Of a DNA stretch of 64,000 nt, positions 60,999 through 64,000 are shown in pieces. Position 1 is the first letter of the stretch; each line of letters starts with the position of its first letter. This DNA is from Dehalobacter sp. DCA (lineage in GTDB: Bacteria > Bacillota > Desulfitobacteriia > Desulfitobacteriales > Syntrophobotulaceae): contig NC_018866.1 of NCBI RefSeq assembly GCF_000305775.1, forward strand, positions 2,561,001 to 2,625,000, read 5' to 3'. A program made the position numbers and the translations under genes. The notes below the pieces were generated by a model, which made no database searches, had not been told where the DNA came from, and worked only from the letters and a program-made list of their open reading frames with translations.

Positions 60999-62821
60999 TT
61001 TTTATTGATCATTAATTGTATTGTACCGTCCATATCTGTCCGATATATAGGTACACCTCTTTCTTCCCAGTAGTTGATAACCTCCCGGGAAGGATGACCA
61101 AAGCTGTTTTTGCCTACAGAAACAAACACCGCCCGGGGATTGGTACTGTCAAACCAAGCTGTATCCAGAGAGCCTTTTCCGCCATGATGCGGAACTTTTA
61201 TAAAATTCGAATTCCAGTCAGTTCCTCTGTCTGAGATGGATTCCATTTCTTCTGCTTCCATATCTCCCGTCAATAGGATTTTCATTCCCAGATATTCCAT
61301 CTGTATCACCAGAGAATTATTATTTGAATCAGCGCCGGTGTTGTTCATTTCTTCGACCGGGGCCATAATCTCAATCTGCAAACCGGAAGAAAAATGGATA
61401 TAATCCCCTGCCTTGAGCGTTACAAACTTTTCTTTGTTCCGGTAGTATTCCGCTGGAATTCCCGACTGCCATTCTTCATTTGTTATCCTATCACCCGCTT
61501 CGGGTACTGCGACTTTTGCCACAGGCAAATTGGCCAGCAGATATTGCGCCCCTCCCAAATGATCAGCATCCTCGTGCGTGATAAAAAGAAAATCCAGTTG
61601 ACCTATCCTTTTTTCCATCAAATAAGGAAGCACAATTTTTTCCGCTGCATTGTAGTTCTCCCTACGGGGACCGGTATCGACAAGCAGGTTCTCTCGGGCT
61701 GTCTGAATTAGGATACAGTCCCCCTGGCCCACATCAATAAACGAAATTTCCAGGGCATTGCCGGCCGACCAGGGGTGCCAGAGCAGCAGCATCATAAGCA
61801 AAGCAAAGACATATCTAAATTTGATAAAACTTAACAGTTTCGCAGGAATTAGTTGTTTGGCAGAATCCAGGAACTTTGCAGACCACAGATTAGAATATCC
61901 CATATGGTGCGGCTTATTTTCGTTCTTTCCAAGTTTGAGCGTGTCAACCATTCTGTACAGGTAGGGCAGAAATTGTAATCTCTTCGCTGTCGTTCTGAGT
62001 CTTCTGACCTGTACGTTCGAAATGAATTGTATTCTTTCTGTACCGAATAGCATCGCTGCCAAAAATCCATACCAGGCTATCCAAAAGGCCAGGCCGGGGT
62101 TTAATACCCAGAAATAGGCCCAAGGTAAAGATGCAATCAGCGTCAATATACGGTCAGAGATCTCAAGCAGCCATACTGCAGCTTGAAAAAAAATGGATGG
62201 GATACCCGGAACAAAAATCAGTACCGTTCCAATAAGCCCGATCTGCAGAACTGCGCCGAGCATAAAAAGAATAAATATATTGGTGACCAGCCCAGCCAGA
62301 GACAGTTTGTGAAAAACATTCGTCATAATGGGTATCACGGCAATCTGAGCGCCAAATGATACTGCTGCAGGCAGTCTCAGTAATTCAGGCAACCTGCCGA
62401 ACCAGGCATTTTTCATCAACTGGGGTGATAGAACCAGCATTCCCCAAGTAGCAGCAAAGGAAAGCTGAAAACCTATATCACGCAAAAATAAAGGATTCCA
62501 TAAATAAAGAATCAACGCAGCAAAGAGAAGCCATCTAAGCGGCGACATCTTTCCTCTGCCTAAGCGGCCGATCAAGACTGAGGTTCCTAAAATGGTTGCC
62601 CTTAAGATAGGCGGATTACCGCTGCATAAGACTGCATAACACAAGATAACCCCAATCGTTGCGACAATTCTGGCTTTCCGGGGCAGGCCAAACAGAAACA
62701 GCCATGCCAGGGCCATCACAAAGGCCACATTAGATCCCGAAGCCGCAAAAACATGCATGACTCCTGCGGCCTTGTACATCTCCAGTGTTTTCGCAGAGAT
62801 CCCGCTGGAATCCCCAAACAA
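60971..62821 (-). pseudogene. comEC: comEC, C-terminal part downstream of the in-frame stop
   Basis: 616 residues covering the ComEC competence membrane core (about ten hydrophobic segments, including HVFAASGSNVAFVMALAWL) and the C-terminal metallo-beta-lactamase-like domain with FITHEDADHLGG and VPHHGGKGSLD. ComEC is the channel for incoming single-stranded DNA. The frame continues upstream without shift to a TGA at 62896-62894, so this part is joined to the N-terminal fragment by a single stop codon. Any in-frame restart (TTG 62821) has no good ribosome site. Confidence 0.9.
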
Positions 62822-62893
62822 AATTCCTTCAAGAATACCGGCTTGCTCTGGCCAGGACGCGGTCAGAATATCATGTACATGCTGACGTATCCT

Positions 62894-63499
62894 TCAGGTA
62901 AAACCCGGAACACCTTCCTCCAGTACATCAGCTTCCCCGAAGGCTGTAATCGTACCACTTAAGCCTCTTACAGCATAATAAAGCGGAAGGTCAAATCCGC
63001 CCTCTGTTCCCGGAGGTTTGGGATGTTCCAGCCTGGCTGTGACCAAGATGGTGTCTCCGGGCTTAACCCGATCCCATCCCTTCATATACACCCCATCTTC
63101 TTCGGGGTAAACACGAAAACTGTATTTTTCCCCCAAGCGTTCTTCCGTTCCGGGATAGACATCTTCCAGGATGAAAATACCCTGACCGGCCTTATCATCA
63201 ATCCGCCAATCCGATAGTCTGCCCTGTATCTCAATTCTTTCTATAAGCAGCGGAGAAGCGATATTGTTCTCTGCCGGTATCCCATACAAAAAACCTGTTA
63301 AAAGCCCGCAGGTCAGCAGTACCGCTTCAGGTTTGGAAGCCCTGCCAAAAAAATCGAGTGGTTTCCAGATAACCACGATTCCTATGACTAAAAGCAAGCA
63401 GATGGCCAATATGAATATTCTTGCTTCTTTTTCACTTTGAACGGCCAGCAATCCACCTGTCAGCACAGCTATAGCCTGAATGACCAGTTTATCTTTCAT
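62894..63499 (-). pseudogene. comEC: comEC, N-terminal part ending at a premature TGA
   Basis: About 201 residues: two or three membrane helices, then the DUF4131 OB-like domain (IEIQGRLSDWRIDDKAGQG, RVKPGDTILVTARLE). It ends ..EEGVPGFT and TGA, then the frame reads on as RIRQHVHDILTASWPEQAG into the core. One CGA-to-TGA change would explain it. The start is uncertain (ATG 63499 or 63520, GTG 63550). Full-length ComEC would be about 840 residues. Confidence 0.88.
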
Positions 63500-63560
63500 G
63501 ACGCTTTCATGCCCCTTCATGACCTTTTTCTCATTTTGGTATGCAAACACCCTATGATCA

Positions 63561-63661
63561 GTCCGAGAGCTACAGTTCCGCTATGAGCGGAGCAGGATAA
63601 CGCAGCGCGGCTATTTGCGGATTGTGCCATTCATGGCACGCGGATATTGTGGCCCACAGAC
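63561..63661. repeat. GC-rich imperfect palindromic intergenic element (copy 2)
   Basis: A 101-bp element in the comEA-comEC spacer. Its left 60 bp align with copy 1 at 22984 with about 13 differences (shared ACAGTTCCGC, TGAGCGGAGCA, AGCGCGGCT). The right end GCCCACAGAC (63652-63661) is identical to copy 1. TGCCATTCATGGCA forms a central palindrome. Confidence 0.7.
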
Positions 63662-63688
63662 TTGCCTCAGACATACTGCTTTATCACG

Positions 63689-64000
63689 TTACGGACTGAC
63701 AGAGATATACTTTTCCATTTTCTCATAGGTCTTTGAACCGATCCCCGAAACATTTTGAATCTCTTCCGGTGCGGAGAACCATCCGTTTTCCGTACGATAA
63801 TCAATAATTCGCTGGGCTAAGGCCGGACCGATCCCCGGAATAGTATCCAGTTCATTAATACCTGCGGTATTGATATTGACCTTTGTCGATAATCCGTCTG
63901 TTGTACCCGGCTGAGCTGCGCTGTTTTCGGTCTTATTTTGAGTCTCACTTTGGGTCTCATTTCCGGTTAATTGACCCGTTCCGGTACTCTTTAAGGCCAC
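63689..64000 (-). CDS. comEA: Competence protein ComEA, partial
   Basis: DNA receptor of the uptake machinery, C-terminal portion. A Gln/Thr/Ser-rich linker is followed by the tandem helix-hairpin-helix DNA-binding domain (VNINTAGINELDTIPGIGPA, APEEIQNVSGIGSKTYEKM). The frame is open to the right edge, so the N-terminal anchor and SLBB domain lie outside. Upstream of comEC in the same direction. Confidence 0.9.
   Translation of the reverse strand: MALKSTGTGQLTGNETQSETQNKTENSAAQPGTTDGLSTKVNINTAGINELDTIPGIGPALAQRIIDYRTENGWFSAPEEIQNVSGIGSKTYEKMEKYISVSP

Noticed and set aside
62894..62896. Selenocysteine recoding of the comEC TGA
   Set aside because: ComEC has no known selenocysteine at this place, the expected residue is polar/basic, and I see no convincing SECIS-like hairpin just downstream.

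Overview
The window is chromosomal DNA of an endospore-forming, anaerobic-type low/mid-GC Firmicute (Clostridia). Gene content and order (nif3-trmK-rpoD-dnaG-dgt, ppdK-ppsR-ccpN-like, glyS-glyQ-recO, era-cdd-dgkA-ybeY-pgpH-phoH-yqfD-yqfC-yqeY-rpsU, mtaB-rsmE-prmA-dnaJ-dnaK-grpE-hrcA-hemW-lepA, spoIIP, rpsT-holA-comEC-comEA) match the conserved 'yqf/yqe' block of Bacillus and Clostridia. spoIIP, yqfC and yqfD indicate sporulation. Together with ppdK, T-box leaders, Shine-Dalgarno-rich GTG/TTG starts and a soluble chemoreceptor-like protein, this suggests a Peptococcaceae/Desulfitobacteriaceae-like organism (Desulfitobacterium or Dehalobacter type). That placement is inference from memory of gene content, not a search.

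Layout. 1-4300 is an accessory left flank: a truncated LytR-CpsA-Psr cell-wall ligase with a C-terminal surface-repeat module, a ferritin-like diiron protein, a glutamine-rich coiled-coil protein behind a LexA-type SOS box, and an autoregulated marR-DUF6544 pair. 4369-4732 is the RNase P RNA. 5115-45978 is almost entirely one strand (minus) of housekeeping genes: replication and sigma factor, PPDK metabolism with its regulator, glycyl-tRNA synthetase under a GGC-specific T-box, the era/ybeY/phoH RNA-maintenance block, translation factors and the heat-shock operon under a perfect CIRCE element. 46106-47564 is a complete insertion sequence with terminal repeats and a 17-bp target duplication. 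47582-51121 is ileS, read rightward from a T-box leader. 51372-52127 is an HTH-Uma2 fusion. 52204-57468 is a complete branched-chain amino acid ABC transporter (livKHMGF) behind a T-box leader with a duplicated terminator module. 57718-64000 carries rpsT, holA, a chemoreceptor-like protein, a cyclophilin and the competence genes comEC/comEA.

How the parts work together. Three tRNA-sensing leaders (Gly, Ile and one branched-chain-type) link amino acid supply to aminoacylation and uptake. The ppdK neighbourhood couples the enzyme to its bifunctional kinase/phosphatase and to a CcpN-like repressor. The hrcA-grpE-dnaK-dnaJ operon is CIRCE-controlled.

The most noteworthy irregularities are: (1) hrcA is split by a perfect 146-bp tandem duplication whose two reading frames overlap by ATGA; (2) comEC is interrupted by a single in-frame TGA; (3) ileS encodes an IleS2-type enzyme with the HIGH signature changed to G-I-H-H, a form associated with very high mupirocin resistance; (4) the IS sits immediately upstream of the ileS -35 box; (5) the liv leader carries a second, terminator-only T-box module; (6) spoIIP appears to lack any ATG/GTG/TTG near its Shine-Dalgarno; (7) a family of GC-rich imperfect palindromic repeats occupies several intergenic spacers. 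I did not find a clear multi-gene undescribed defence or biosynthetic system. The best candidate for an uncharacterised function is the SOS-boxed coiled-coil gene at 2424-2879.
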